Assembly (NCBI GenBank): GCA_015489365.1
Contig: WFZW01000067.1
Coordinates: 1 to 36,918, forward strand
Reading direction: 5' to 3'
Source: Deltaproteobacteria bacterium
Lineage (GTDB): Bacteria; Desulfobacterota; Dissulfuribacteria; Dissulfuribacterales; QOAL01
Length of the DNA stretch: 36,918 bases
The notes beneath the pieces were generated by a model that saw only the letters and a list, made by a program, of their open reading frames with translations, made no database searches and was not told where the DNA came from. This document shows, in pieces, positions 15,031 to 27,675 of this stretch; within the stretch, counting starts at the first letter, position 1, and each line of letters begins with the position of its first letter. The position numbers and the translations under genes were made by a program.

Positions 15031-17016
15031 ATGAGCAACAACAGGATCGACATCGAGAGCCTGACGAGTGAACAGCGTATCTTTCGACCATCGCGCAAGG
15101 GCCAACAAACCGCCTATGTAAAAAGTATGAAGGAATACAAGAGGCTGTACAAGTGGTCCATGGAAAACCCAGAAGATTTTTGGGCAACCAGGGCTGAGGA
15201 GCTCATCAGCTGGTCAAGAAAGTGGAGGACCGTTTTGAGGTCTGATTTTCACAAGCCCCATATCGAATGGTTTATTGGTGGCCAGTTGAATGCCTCATAT
15301 AACTGCCTGGACAGGCACCTGACGGATGGTAGAAGGAACAAGGCGGCCCTGATCTGGCAGGGTGAGCCCGAGGATGATGTCAAGGTCTATACTTATCAAA
15401 TGCTCCACAGTGAGGTCTGTCGCTTTGCCAATGTACTCAAAAAAAAGGGCATTAGGAAGGGTGACCGAGTAGCCATCTACCTTCCAATGGTCCCTGAACT
15501 GCCCATAGCCATGCTTGCCTGTGCAAGGATCGGTGCTATGCACAGCGTCGTGTTTGCCGGATTCAGTGCCCGCAATCTTCAAAATCGTATCCATGATTGC
15601 CAAGCCAAGATCCTTATAACTTCGGACGCTGTCCTTAGGGCTGGAAGAACCATACCATTAAAGCCCAATGCCGACGAGGCGCTGAGGAATTCACCAAGCA
15701 TAGAAGGCTGTATCGTCGTAAAGAGGGCGGGAAATGATGTTCCTATGGAGGATGGCCGTGACACCTGGTGGCATGATGAAATCAATGCCGAGGATATAAC
15801 CGACAAATGTGACCCTGTTACCATGGGGGCAGAAGATACCCTTTTCATCCTGTATACCAGTGGCAGTACTGGCAAACCCAAGGGGGTAATCCACACCACG
15901 GGTGGCTATATGACATATGCCGCCCATACCACCCAGTGGGTCTTTGATCTGAAAGACGACGATGTATTCTGGTGCACGGCAGATATCGGCTGGATAACCG
16001 GACACACCTATATCCTCTATGGTCCCCTGAGCCTTGGCGGCACCTCCTTGATGTTCGAAGGCGTTCCAACCTGGCCTGCACCGGATCGATTCTGGAAGGT
16101 AGTTGAAAAATTCAAGGTCAACATATTCTATACCGCTCCAACGGTTATCAGGTCACTCATGAGGGAGGGAACCGAATGGACCCAAAAACATGATCTATCA
16201 ACATTGCGACTGCTGGGCAGCGTTGGAGAACCCATAAACCCAGAGGCCTGGATATGGTACCATGAAAACATAGGGAAGGGTAAATTGCCCATCGTAGATA
16301 CGTGGTGGCAGACCGAAACAGGCGGTATAATGATCTCTCCCCTGCCTTTTGCCACACCGCTCAAGCCCGGTTCAGCCACATTGCCACTGCCTGGCATAGA
16401 GGCCGATGTCTTAAGGGAGGATGGAACCAGAACATCGGTTAACGAGGGTGGACATCTTGTTATAAGAAGACCCTGGCCTGGAATGCTAAGGGGCGTGTTT
16501 GGGGATCCTAAACGTTTCAAGGAGACATATTTCCAGAGTTTCCCTGGTGTCTATGATGCCGATGACGGGGCTAAAAGGGACGAGGATGGCTACTTCTGGA
16601 TCATGGGCAGGCTCGATGACGTGATAAACGTCTCTGGGCACCGTCTGGGCACTGCTGAGATCGAATCTGCCCTGGTTGCCCACCACGCCGTGGCAGAGGC
16701 AGCGGTAGTCGGCATGCCACATCCTATAAAGGGCCAGGCAATCTACGCCTATGTTACATTGAAGGCCAATATAGAACCCTCCGAGGAACTTAGAAAGGAA
16801 CTTAGGACATGGGTAAGAAAGGAAATAGGCCCGGTTGCCACCCCTGAAGTCATACAATTCACTGCAAAACTACCACAGACGCGAAGTGGCAAGATCATGC
16901 GAAGGATATTGAGGAAAATCGCCGCAGGAGATACCTCTGACTTCGGTGACACCTCCACCCTGGCAGATCCATCCGTCATAGAAAGGCTTATAGAAGGTAG
17001 AAAGGCCCTTCAGTAA
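15031..17016 (+). CDS. acs: Acetyl-CoA synthetase (AMP-forming)
   Basis: Activates acetate to acetyl-CoA through acetyl-AMP. At 661 residues it has the length of typical Acs. Visible motifs are the N-terminal ACAS region, the P-loop-like [12 protein letters not shown] near 270, [11 protein letters not shown]-type sequence ([14 protein letters not shown]), the WWQTETGG adenylation motif, the hinge [20 protein letters not shown], and the acetylatable lysine in TRSGKIMRR near the C-terminus. A strong AAGGAG site sits 8 bases before the ATG. The gene is monocistronic by context: repeat copy 9 lies in its leader and a hairpin follows its stop. In this organism it may support acetate assimilation or complete oxidation, which is inference. 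Confidence 0.97.
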   Translation: MSNNRIDIESLTSEQRIFRPSRKGQQTAYVKSMKEYKRLYKWSMENPEDFWATRAEELISWSRKWRTVLRSDFHKPHIEWFIGGQLNASYNCLDRHLTDGRRNKAALIWQGEPEDDVKVYTYQMLHSEVCRFANVLKKKGIRKGDRVAIYLPMVPELPIAMLACARIGAMHSVVFAGFSARNLQNRIHDCQAKILITSDAVLRAGRTIPLKPNADEALRNSPSIEGCIVVKRAGNDVPMEDGRDTWWHDEINAEDITDKCDPVTMGAEDTLFILYTSGSTGKPKGVIHTTGGYMTYAAHTTQWVFDLKDDDVFWCTADIGWITGHTYILYGPLSLGGTSLMFEGVPTWPAPDRFWKVVEKFKVNIFYTAPTVIRSLMREGTEWTQKHDLSTLRLLGSVGEPINPEAWIWYHENIGKGKLPIVDTWWQTETGGIMISPLPFATPLKPGSATLPLPGIEADVLREDGTRTSVNEGGHLVIRRPWPGMLRGVFGDPKRFKETYFQSFPGVYDADDGAKRDEDGYFWIMGRLDDVINVSGHRLGTAEIESALVAHHAVAEAAVVGMPHPIKGQAIYAYVTLKANIEPSEELRKELRTWVRKEIGPVATPEVIQFTAKLPQTRSGKIMRRILRKIAAGDTSDFGDTSTLADPSVIERLIEGRKALQ

Positions 17017-17028
17017 ACTATCCTGCCT

Positions 17029-17059
17029 GGCAGGCGCTCAGAAAGTAGGAGCGCCTGCC
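17029..17059 (+). terminator. Perfect 11-bp hairpin after acs
   Basis: GGCAGGCGCTC and GAGCGCCTGCC pair perfectly around a 9-base loop, starting 12 bases after the acs stop codon. A TTTT run follows only after about 11 bases, so it is either an imperfect intrinsic terminator or an mRNA 3'-end stabiliser. Confidence 0.55.
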
Positions 17060-17107
17060 GTAAAACGACCTTTTAAAACCACATTATAATAGAATCCCCA
17101 TCTACCG

Positions 17108-17132
17108 GCCCCCTTGGAATTCCCAAGGGGGC
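17108..17132. other. Perfect 10-bp hairpin upstream of the isochorismatase-family gene
   Basis: GCCCCCTTGG-AATTC-CCAAGGGGGC is a perfect inverted repeat with a 5-base loop, 73 bases before the next start codon. There is no T tract. A TATAAT hexamer lies at 17085-17090 but without a good -35 box. It may belong to the leader of the next operon or to transcript-end processing of acs. Confidence 0.5.
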
Positions 17133-17204
17133 ATGTGTACACGGATCTTTACATCCATCTTCATGCCATGTAATACCCATACAGAAATAGGAGGGTGTCC
17201 TAAA

Positions 17205-17771
17205 ATGAGCCACCTGCATCTTGATAGCCTGCAACCAGAAAGGTGCTGCCTTATGGTTATCGATCCCCAGGAACGGCTAATGAAGGCCATACACAAGGCA
17301 AAGAGGGTTGAAAAAAATATTTCGCTCCTGATAAACTGTTCCCAGATACTGAATCTCCCTGTAATCGCCACCACACAATATGTAAAAGGGCTGGGCGGGT
17401 ATGTGGAGGGAATAGAGAGGCTTCTTGGTGATCTTAAGAAGATCGACAAAATGGAATTCAACGCACTTGACAATCCAAAGGTCCAAGTGACCCTGAATGA
17501 TTTGTCAAAAGCAGTGGACACCCTGTTGATAACAGGTGTGGAGGCCCATATCTGCATATATCAGACAGCACTTGGGGCTATACGGGCAGGATACAGGCCA
17601 TGGATCATGGAGGATGCCGTTTCTTCCAGGGAAAAACAAAATAGCAGGGCGGCGATCAGACGCATGACACAGCTGGGTATACCCGTGATAACCACTGAAA
17701 TGGCCATATATGACCTGTTAAAACGGGCTGGCACCCCGCAATTTAAACAGATGCTTACCTTTCTTAAGTGA
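17205..17771 (+). CDS. Isochorismatase-family cysteine hydrolase
   Basis: A 188-residue alpha/beta hydrolase of the isochorismatase/nicotinamidase/YcaC superfamily. The catalytic triad is visible as Asp20 (VIDPQE), Lys82 (DKMEFNAL) and Cys117 (TGVEAHICIYQTA); the substrate cannot be read from this. Nicotinamide, isochorismate and various amides are the usual candidates. The track start at 17133 is too early; ATG 17205 follows AGGAGGG at 9 bases. That ribosome binding site lies in a small stem (TAGGA-GGGTG-TCCTA), so access may be modulated. The stop overlaps the GTG of a PnuC-like membrane protein, and archease and rtcB follow. The PnuC-like neighbour makes a nicotinamide-type substrate worth testing. 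Confidence 0.88.
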   Translation: MSHLHLDSLQPERCCLMVIDPQERLMKAIHKAKRVEKNISLLINCSQILNLPVIATTQYVKGLGGYVEGIERLLGDLKKIDKMEFNALDNPKVQVTLNDLSKAVDTLLITGVEAHICIYQTALGAIRAGYRPWIMEDAVSSREKQNSRAAIRRMTQLGIPVITTEMAIYDLLKRAGTPQFKQMLTFLK

Positions 17772-18034
17772 CCGGCTTAAGCGTTTTAAACAACTCCCTG
17801 TTCATGGACCAAATATTCCCGTGGACGTTGACCTTTATCAGTATCCTTGGTGCAATACTGAATATCAAGAAGAAAAGGGCCTGTTTTGCCATCTATACCG
17901 TGGCAAATATCGGATGGATCGTGGTAAATATATATCATGGAATCTACGCACAGGCAGCACTCTTCGTGGTCTTCACCGGCCTTTCCACCTGGGGATGGAT
18001 AGAATGGGGACGAAAGGAATGGAAAAAGGTATAG
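17768..18034 (+). CDS. Small PnuC-like (half-size) membrane protein
   Basis: The 88-residue protein has three hydrophobic segments (about 17-32, 40-57, 60-76) and ends with WGWIEWGRKEW. The pattern ILGAILNIKKKRACFAIYTVANIGWIV followed by a Trp-rich third helix resembles one half of the nicotinamide riboside transporter PnuC, a SemiSWEET-like three-helix repeat. Such proteins could dimerise to form a transporter, but that is inference and the substrate is unknown. GTG 17768 overlaps the upstream stop (GTGA); ATG 17804 is the alternative and would remove 12 residues. Neither has a strong ribosome binding site. Its end overlaps the archease start by about 16 bases. Confidence 0.7.
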   Translation: MTGLSVLNNSLFMDQIFPWTLTFISILGAILNIKKKRACFAIYTVANIGWIVVNIYHGIYAQAALFVVFTGLSTWGWIEWGRKEWKKV

Positions 18035-18453
18035 CGGCTGGGAAATTTGAAACCTTCGATCATTTAGCTGACATCGGGATAAGGGGATGGGGAAAAACCC
18101 TTGAGGAGGCCTTTGAAAATGCCGCTATTGCTATGTTTTCCATCATTGTTGAGAATCTTGACCGAGTCACCCCCCAAAAACAAATAGAGATAAGTTGCGA
18201 ATCCATAGATCGCGAAGGGCTATTTGTGGCATGGCTGAATGAATTGCTGGCCCAGGCTGGTATTCGAAACATGGTCTTTTCCAGATTCAAGTGCCACATA
18301 CAGAACCTGGCACTTGAAGGCCTGGCATATGGCGAAAGATTTGACCCTAATAAACATAGACGGGGGATTGAGGTCAAGGGAGCCACATTTACTCAATTGG
18401 CGGTTCGCAAACAAAACGGCCTGTGGCTGGCACAATGCGTGGTAGATGTATAA
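18019..18453 (+). CDS. Archease, RtcB RNA ligase activator
   Basis: Archease accelerates RtcB turnover and guanylylation of the ligase. The 144-residue protein begins with the family signature FDHLADIGIRGWG (the usual form is DHTAD) and ends in the conserved VVDV. ESIDREGLFVAWLNELL and the GEXFDPxxH-type segment (GERFDPNKHRRGIEVKGATF) are also typical. The track ORF starts at 17821 and reads through the mini-PnuC gene in another frame. The likely start is ATG 18019, preceded by GGGGA at 8 bases and overlapping the previous gene by 16 bases. It lies 39 bases before rtcB, the expected functional partner. Confidence 0.92.
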   Translation: MEKGIAAGKFETFDHLADIGIRGWGKTLEEAFENAAIAMFSIIVENLDRVTPQKQIEISCESIDREGLFVAWLNELLAQAGIRNMVFSRFKCHIQNLALEGLAYGERFDPNKHRRGIEVKGATFTQLAVRKQNGLWLAQCVVDV

Positions 18454-18492
18454 AAAGATCTTGTGTAACAGACAGGCAAAAGGAAAAAAGAG

Positions 18493-19923
18493 ATGGACAC
18501 CAAGGGACTCATTCAACTCGCTACCTGCACGTGGCAAATTCCAAGGGAAGACCCCATGAGGGTCCCTGCCATATTGTACGCGGACAAGCAGCTCTTGTCT
18601 GAGATGGATGACAAGGTCCAGGAACAGCTCAAAAACGTTGCCTCCTTGCCTGGAATAGTAAAGGCCGCATTTGCCATGCCGGATGCCCACTGGGGCTACG
18701 GCTTTCCCATAGGAGGAGTAGCTGCATTTGATCCGGAAAGAGGCGGTGTGATTTCTGTAGGAGGGGTGGGTTATGATATCTCGTGCGGGGTTAGAACACT
18801 GCTAACAGGCCTTCACAAGCAAGAGGTTCTCCAGCGGCTTGATCCCTTGATAGAGGAATTATTCCGGGTCGTCCCATCCGGTGTGGGTTCTGAAGGCAAG
18901 ATAAGGCTTTCAGCCGACAAACTGGATGAAGTCCTGGTTGGAGGTGCCAGGTGGGCCGTAGACATAGGCTACGGAGAACGCGATGACCTGGAATATATAG
19001 AGGAGCACGGAACCATGCCAGGGGCCGACCCATCTTGTGTCTCTGATACGGCAAAGCGTAGACAATATAGACAGGTGGGAACCCTTGGCTCTGGTAATCA
19101 TTACTTGGAGATCCAATATGTCGAAAGGATCTTCGAACCTAACATTGCCGCAGCCTTTGGCCTGGAAGAGGACGCGGTAATCGTGGCCATACACTGCGGC
19201 TCAAGGGCGCTGGGCCACCAGATAGGTACAGATTACCTGCAGGTACTGGCCAAGGCGGCTAAAAAATATAACATTCCCATCCGTGAAAGGGAGCTGGTAT
19301 GTGCCCCCATAAACTCACCCGAAGGGAAACGCTATTTCAAGGCAATGGCGTGCGGAATAAATTGTGCGCTGGCAAATAGGCAGGTAATAGGACACCTCGT
19401 TCGCCAGGTATTCCATGATCAATTTCCAGGGGCAACAACGAGACTACTGTATGATGTCAGCCACAATACATGCAAGATCGAAGAGCATAAGGTGGAGGGT
19501 ATGATCAAGAGCCTGTATGTCCACAGAAAGGGGGCAACACGTGCCTTCGGACCAGGCAGGAAGGAATTGCCCGAACAGTTCAGGACGGCTGGGCAGCCCC
19601 TTTTCATAGGCGGTACCATGGGAACCTGCTCCTTCATACTAGCGGGACAGGATGAGGGAGAAAGGCTGGCATGGAGCTCGGCCTGCCATGGTGCTGGACG
19701 GGCCATGAGCCGAAGGGCCGCTCTTAAGAGATGGAAGGGTAAAAGTATCGTCTCTGACCTTGCCCACAGGGGGATTATCATAAAGACTGCAAGCTTTAGG
19801 GGGGCTGCTGAAGAGGCCCCTGATGCATACAAGGATGTGGTAAGGGTGGTCGAGGCAACCCATAATGCCGGCTTGGCAAAAAAGGTGGCCCTAGTAAGAC
19901 CCATGGCCTGCATAAAGGGATGA
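18493..19923 (+). CDS. rtcB: RtcB RNA ligase (tRNA-splicing / RNA-repair ligase)
   Basis: RtcB joins 2',3'-cyclic phosphate or 3'-phosphate RNA ends to 5'-OH ends using GTP and Mn2+. The 476-residue protein is full length. Metal and catalytic residues are in place: Cys98 in GYDISCGVR, His in GSGNHYLEIQ, His in VAIHCGSRALGHQ, His in YDVSHNTCKIEEH, and the guanylylated His in SACHGAGRAMSRR. The conserved C-terminal KG is present. An AAAAGG site precedes the ATG. Pairing with archease supports an active ligase. In bacteria it often repairs RNA after stress or toxin cleavage. No RtcA or RtcR gene and no sigma-54 promoter were found here, so regulation appears different from the Escherichia rtc operon. 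Confidence 0.97.
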   Translation: MDTKGLIQLATCTWQIPREDPMRVPAILYADKQLLSEMDDKVQEQLKNVASLPGIVKAAFAMPDAHWGYGFPIGGVAAFDPERGGVISVGGVGYDISCGVRTLLTGLHKQEVLQRLDPLIEELFRVVPSGVGSEGKIRLSADKLDEVLVGGARWAVDIGYGERDDLEYIEEHGTMPGADPSCVSDTAKRRQYRQVGTLGSGNHYLEIQYVERIFEPNIAAAFGLEEDAVIVAIHCGSRALGHQIGTDYLQVLAKAAKKYNIPIRERELVCAPINSPEGKRYFKAMACGINCALANRQVIGHLVRQVFHDQFPGATTRLLYDVSHNTCKIEEHKVEGMIKSLYVHRKGATRAFGPGRKELPEQFRTAGQPLFIGGTMGTCSFILAGQDEGERLAWSSACHGAGRAMSRRAALKRWKGKSIVSDLAHRGIIIKTASFRGAAEEAPDAYKDVVRVVEATHNAGLAKKVALVRPMACIKG

Positions 19924-19997
19924 TCACTTTATACAGCCCCCCAATCGATAAGGATTGCAGAATTCGAAGGGACTGTAGGGATCCTGCATCTGGTTTA

Positions 19998-21107
19998 TCA
20001 TCCAGGGCAATCAGCACCCCATGGACTTTTATACCTGATCGTCCTTCCTTCGTGGTTTTTAAATACCGCCTCATCTCCGTCTATTCCTGTCAGGTAATCA
20101 GGATTCAATGGCACCTTTCCTCCACCTCCTGGCAGATCTATCACCAATGTTGGCAGACACAGCCCCCCTATGTTTCCAAGAAGGGTCTTCATTATCCTTA
20201 TACCCTTGTACAGATCTGTCCTGAAATGATCAGTACCCCTGACGGCATCGCAATGAAAAAGATAATAGGGCCGGACCATGATTGCCTGAAGCCTGCAAAA
20301 AAGGTCTCCTAGGATCTCACTGTCATCATTGATCCCCTTTAGCAGCACCGTCTGGTTTGAAACTGGAATGCCATGCCTCTGGAGCATATCACATGCCGAT
20401 TCTGCCTCCTTGGTTACCTCCCTGGGATGGTTGAAATGGGTATTCAACCAAAGGGGCCTATGCCGCGCAAGTATACGACAGAGTCCCTTGGTGATCCTCA
20501 TGGGCATGACTACGGGCACACGACTTCCTATCCGTATGACCTCAAGATGCTTCACAGTCCTCAGGGCAGACAGAACACGATCAATGTGGGCAGACCCCAT
20601 TGTGAGTGGGTCGCCACCTGAAACAATGACCTCACGTATACCGGGATGATTCGACAGGTACCTGATTATGCCACCCAGTGCCCTTTGATTGATCACCCTA
20701 GGCCTACCTGCCCAAAAGCGCTTACGATTACAGTGCCTACAATAGGTGGCGCATATCCCGGTTGCCAACAAGAGGGCCCTGTCCCCATACCTGTGGATGA
20801 GATGAGGCACTGGCATATGTCTTTCCTCGGCTAGAGGATCGTCCTCGGATCCATCGAGGTAAAAGGTAATCTCTTTAGGATCGGGAATACATTGGCGCCT
20901 TATCGGATCATTCGGATCGGACCAGTCTATAAGGGAGAGGTAATATGGTGTTGCTGCCCACCTGTATCGGCAAATAAGTTTATCATAGCACTTACGTCCC
21001 CCCTCCAGGGAGCCCATGAGATCCTCCAGGCAACGGATCCCCCTTAACCTGTTCGCAAACTGCCATCTCCAGTCCGACCATTGATCAGAACGGATGTCAG
21101 AGCGCAT
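19998..21107 (-). CDS. KamA-family radical SAM enzyme (lysine 2,3-aminomutase-like)
   Basis: A PLP- and SAM-dependent radical enzyme related to lysine 2,3-aminomutase. At 369 residues it is between EpmB and classical KamA in length. The iron-sulfur cluster cysteines are C119, C123 and C126 in CATYCRHCNRKR. GGDPLT follows, and the C-terminal PGGGGKVPLNP carries the lysine expected to bind PLP. Candidates are a beta-lysine-forming KamA-like enzyme or an EF-P-modifying EpmB-like enzyme. No efp, epmA or ablB partner is visible. The start at 21107 has AAAGG about 7 bases upstream. It is convergent with rtcB and 133 bases downstream of purA on the same strand. The shortened N-terminal region (short DWSDPNDPIRRQ linker) deserves comparison with both subfamilies. 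Confidence 0.88.
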   Translation of the reverse strand: MRSDIRSDQWSDWRWQFANRLRGIRCLEDLMGSLEGGRKCYDKLICRYRWAATPYYLSLIDWSDPNDPIRRQCIPDPKEITFYLDGSEDDPLAEERHMPVPHLIHRYGDRALLLATGICATYCRHCNRKRFWAGRPRVINQRALGGIIRYLSNHPGIREVIVSGGDPLTMGSAHIDRVLSALRTVKHLEVIRIGSRVPVVMPMRITKGLCRILARHRPLWLNTHFNHPREVTKEAESACDMLQRHGIPVSNQTVLLKGINDDSEILGDLFCRLQAIMVRPYYLFHCDAVRGTDHFRTDLYKGIRIMKTLLGNIGGLCLPTLVIDLPGGGGKVPLNPDYLTGIDGDEAVFKNHEGRTIRYKSPWGADCPG

Positions 21108-21240
21108 CTGGAACCTTTTTCATGCCCTGTTGGACACGATGAAAAATATTTGTCCATGTAGATCCATGCGGATTCATGGTAAAAGATGGCCTTTGATAAA
21201 TACTGAGCCGTTACACTAAACGGGTACAAGGATAACAAGC

Positions 21241-25289
<4,049 letters not shown>

Positions 25290-25290
<1 letters not shown>

Positions 25291-26066
25291 TGCTGGACAA
25301 TTTCACACCTTCAGAGACATCCAGGTATAGATGGGAATACCACAGGGATTACCTCAAATATACCACGTGCCCTGATGTCATAATTGAGGAGGCCGCCAAG
25401 GTACGGGATGGGCACATCTGGATCGAACTGCTATCCAAGGGCTACAGGTCATCACCTACCCTAATACTCGAAGCTGGCAAAGGAGGGCTAGAGATAGATC
25501 GGCCTGAAAATTGGAAGGATGATATCGGGCCGATGATAATACGTTACAGGCCACCCAAACGCCCATGGCACATCCTGAAGACACGGGTAAAAACCTCTAC
25601 CAGCAACGGCATCTTCACACCGGTCCCCGATGTCATAGTTGTGGTGGAAAAACGCGAGTATTTCAGGGTCTCATGCCCCCTGGGTTCCAGAATCATCCTC
25701 ATGAAGAGGATAAAATGCGGCGAAAAAACAAGATTGATGCCCAGCGTCACTGGCAAGATCAGGGATATAAGCCTGGGAGGCCTTGCCTTCTACCTGGACG
25801 ATCCGCGCAGGATGACCCCACCTCCCCTGAGGTCCATCGTTGGCCCCTTCACCGTTGAACTCATGCTGACCGCCGAAAAGCCTTGGAACAGCCTATTGTT
25901 CTCAGAGGCAGAGGTTATACGGATAAGGGAAGCCGGGCGATATGACAAAAGATCCTTTGAGGTGGCATTGAAGTTTCGTATCAGTTCCAAGGAAAAGGAA
26001 AGGCTTTATCCGTACATACAAAAAAGGGAGCTTGAACTTTTGAAGACCGGGGCATTACGGGAATGA
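25290..26066 (+). CDS. PilZ-domain protein, possible c-di-GMP receptor, cotranslated with polA
   Basis: The 258-residue protein has an N-terminal domain of about 110 residues, probably YcgR-like by position, followed by a PilZ domain. The c-di-GMP binding residues are present: an RxxxR-type motif in KREYFRVSC near residue 120 and DISLGGLAFYL about 50 residues later, matching D/NxSxxG. It may act as a flagellar or pilus brake or couple c-di-GMP to another output; this is inference. The start at 25290 overlaps the polA stop by one base and has TTGGAG 8-9 bases upstream. The track start at 25254 is inside polA and less likely. Its stop overlaps the next gene by 4 bases. Confidence 0.85.
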
Positions 26067-26461
26067 ATCTTTCTATCCAGGCCACCTATCCACTTAAGGG
26101 ACAGACCGTTGTGATATCCGATGGCGGCTTCACGCTGAGGATTTATGTCACCATTGGGGAATGCGGGTGCCCTATCGGTTCCGGCGGTAGGTTTAGACCA
26201 GAACGGTTTAAAATCTTTGCAGAAATCCTTAGCGATGATACACTATTACAGACCATCGACATGACCTTCTCTGGAAGGGCCAGTGAATTTATAGGACCTG
26301 TAGCTCCACTTCCTGCCGGACGATTTATTGTACGTATAAGGGCCTATGACCCGGAAACCGGAGCATCTGGAAACACGTCATGGGTATTCACAGTTTCCCC
26401 TCCACTTTCCATCCCTACCAAGGATACCAAAGGGGGTGCAGATGCAGTCCTCGACCACTGA
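26063..26461 (+). CDS. Small hypothetical protein, likely beta-rich
   Basis: The 132-residue protein is not recognised. It has no signal peptide or membrane segment. Alternating hydrophobic residues and segments such as LPAGRFIVRIRAYDPETGASG suggest a beta-sandwich or Ig-like fold. It includes an unusual GECGCPIGSGG stretch with two cysteines close together. The start ATG overlaps the PilZ stop (ATGA), so it is probably translated with the PilZ protein and may be its partner. Its last 84 bases overlap the 3' end of the convergent nucleotidyltransferase gene on the minus strand. The operon-like position is the main support that it is real. Confidence 0.6.
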   Translation: MNLSIQATYPLKGQTVVISDGGFTLRIYVTIGECGCPIGSGGRFRPERFKIFAEILSDDTLLQTIDMTFSGRASEFIGPVAPLPAGRFIVRIRAYDPETGASGNTSWVFTVSPPLSIPTKDTKGGADAVLDH

Positions 26462-27316
26462 GTCCCTTGGTATATGTACGCTGTCCCAGATTATACTCCT
26501 CCTGATCGTCACATTGGATCCAAAAAAGACACCAGATCCGATTACCGCCCAGTCACAAAAACGGACGTCATCTGGGACTATCGAGGCACTTACCAGGGTT
26601 CCGTTGTTTCCCCGACCCATCTTTACCAACACCTCGTGTGCCCCCAGGTATCCCGACGGTGAACCGATATCTTCCCATACGTGCCGTGACGAATCGGGTA
26701 AGACAGTATCCGCATCAATCTCCAGGACCCTCTCACCTGCTTGTATGGCCCTTTCAAACACATCTATCAGGGAAACCCTATCCCGTGGTATCAAGCCAAC
26801 AAGTTTAGGATCGAGTACGGATATACCTGTAAAGGCACGTGCATCAGGCCCATAATAGCCAAATTCCGTAATATACCCACCCACAGCCCTGATCTTGTTC
26901 CAAGGAGAACGCTGATGGAGTACAAGGGAGGCAAGACAACCAAGCTGCCTATGGATCTCATAGGTACGCAGCAGGCTGATATTCGTTACGACATCACTAT
27001 TTATTACAAGAATAGGGGCATGCCTGTCCAAGTGATCATAAGCATTGGCCAGGGCCCCTCCTGTACCAAGTAGCCTGACCTCACGCAGTACATGGATCTT
27101 AACACCTGGAAGATCGAGGTCGCTGGCCCACGAAAGGATACTTTCGGCCAAATGAAAGGCATTTATGTAGATACTATCAAAGCCCTCACGGGCAAGTCCT
27201 CTTACGATCCTTTCTATGTTCGACAGGTTTAAGACCGGGAACAGGGGCTTTGGGATATAACGGGTAAGCGGGGCGAGCCTGGAACCCAGGCCTGCAGCCA
27301 GCACCATGGCCTGCAT
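26378..27316 (-). CDS. Sugar-phosphate nucleotidyltransferase (MurU / mannose-1-phosphate guanylyltransferase type)
   Basis: Transfers an NMP to a sugar phosphate in the cytoplasm. The 312-residue protein has the N-terminal signature VLAAGLGSRLAPLTRYIPKPL, a LGTGGAL motif, NSD metal region (INSDVV) and a C-terminal hexapeptide-like stretch (WAVIGSGVFFGSNVTIRRSII) predicting a left-handed beta helix. It could be MurNAc-1-phosphate uridylyltransferase, a GDP-mannose or a heptose enzyme; the sequence does not decide. It is the last gene of the tatA-resB-ccsA-tatA group, 65 bases from tatA. Its 3' end overlaps a small plus-strand gene by 84 bases, so convergent transcripts could interfere. Confidence 0.85.
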   Translation of the reverse strand: MQAMVLAAGLGSRLAPLTRYIPKPLFPVLNLSNIERIVRGLAREGFDSIYINAFHLAESILSWASDLDLPGVKIHVLREVRLLGTGGALANAYDHLDRHAPILVINSDVVTNISLLRTYEIHRQLGCLASLVLHQRSPWNKIRAVGGYITEFGYYGPDARAFTGISVLDPKLVGLIPRDRVSLIDVFERAIQAGERVLEIDADTVLPDSSRHVWEDIGSPSGYLGAHEVLVKMGRGNNGTLVSASIVPDDVRFCDWAVIGSGVFFGSNVTIRRSIIWDSVHIPRDSVVEDCICTPFGILGRDGKWRGNCEYP

Positions 27317-27381
27317 CTCAGGATACCATCAAGCCTATCCCTTCGTGTTGTTGCCTATAAGTCCAGGACTTATCCCGTGGA

Positions 27382-27597
27382 TCAGGCGGCCTTTTTCCCT
27401 GCCGGGACATCCTTCGCCGTGTCTTGCCCTGCAGAAGGTGCAGGTTTTTCGTTGGATTCCAGGTCACTAAGGCCCTGTTTGAATGACCTAAGCCCCTTGC
27501 CAAGGCCAGCACCGATTTCAGGCAGTTTTTTACCTCCAAAGATAAAAAAGGCTATCAAAAGGATTACGAGAAGTTCTTGTGTACCAAGACCAAACAT
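27382..27597 (-). CDS. tatA: Sec-independent translocase TatA/TatE, first copy
   Basis: The 71-residue protein has the TatA layout: short N-terminus MFGLGTQE, one hydrophobic helix LLVILLIAFFIFGGKKLPE with the FGxxKLPE hinge, an amphipathic helix (GAGLGKGLRSFKQG) and a polar lysine-rich tail. TatA oligomers form the pathway for folded proteins across the inner membrane. A very strong AAAGGAGG site precedes the ATG. It lies directly downstream of ccsA on the same strand. A paralogue sits upstream of resB, and TatB and TatC are absent from the window. Confidence 0.93.
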   Translation of the reverse strand: MFGLGTQELLVILLIAFFIFGGKKLPEIGAGLGKGLRSFKQGLSDLESNEKPAPSAGQDTAKDVPAGKKAA

Positions 27598-27675
27598 ATT
27601 AGGCCTCCTTTGGTCTCTTTATAAGGACTCATGACCGGGATGTTGAATTCACAGGCCCCTTTTGGAAACCAGGCA

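Noticed and set aside
21141-21190. Possible fourteenth copy of the repeat (TTGTCCATGTAGATCC)
   Set aside because: Only a short stretch resembles the right module; no left arm or core. Too weak to list as a copy.
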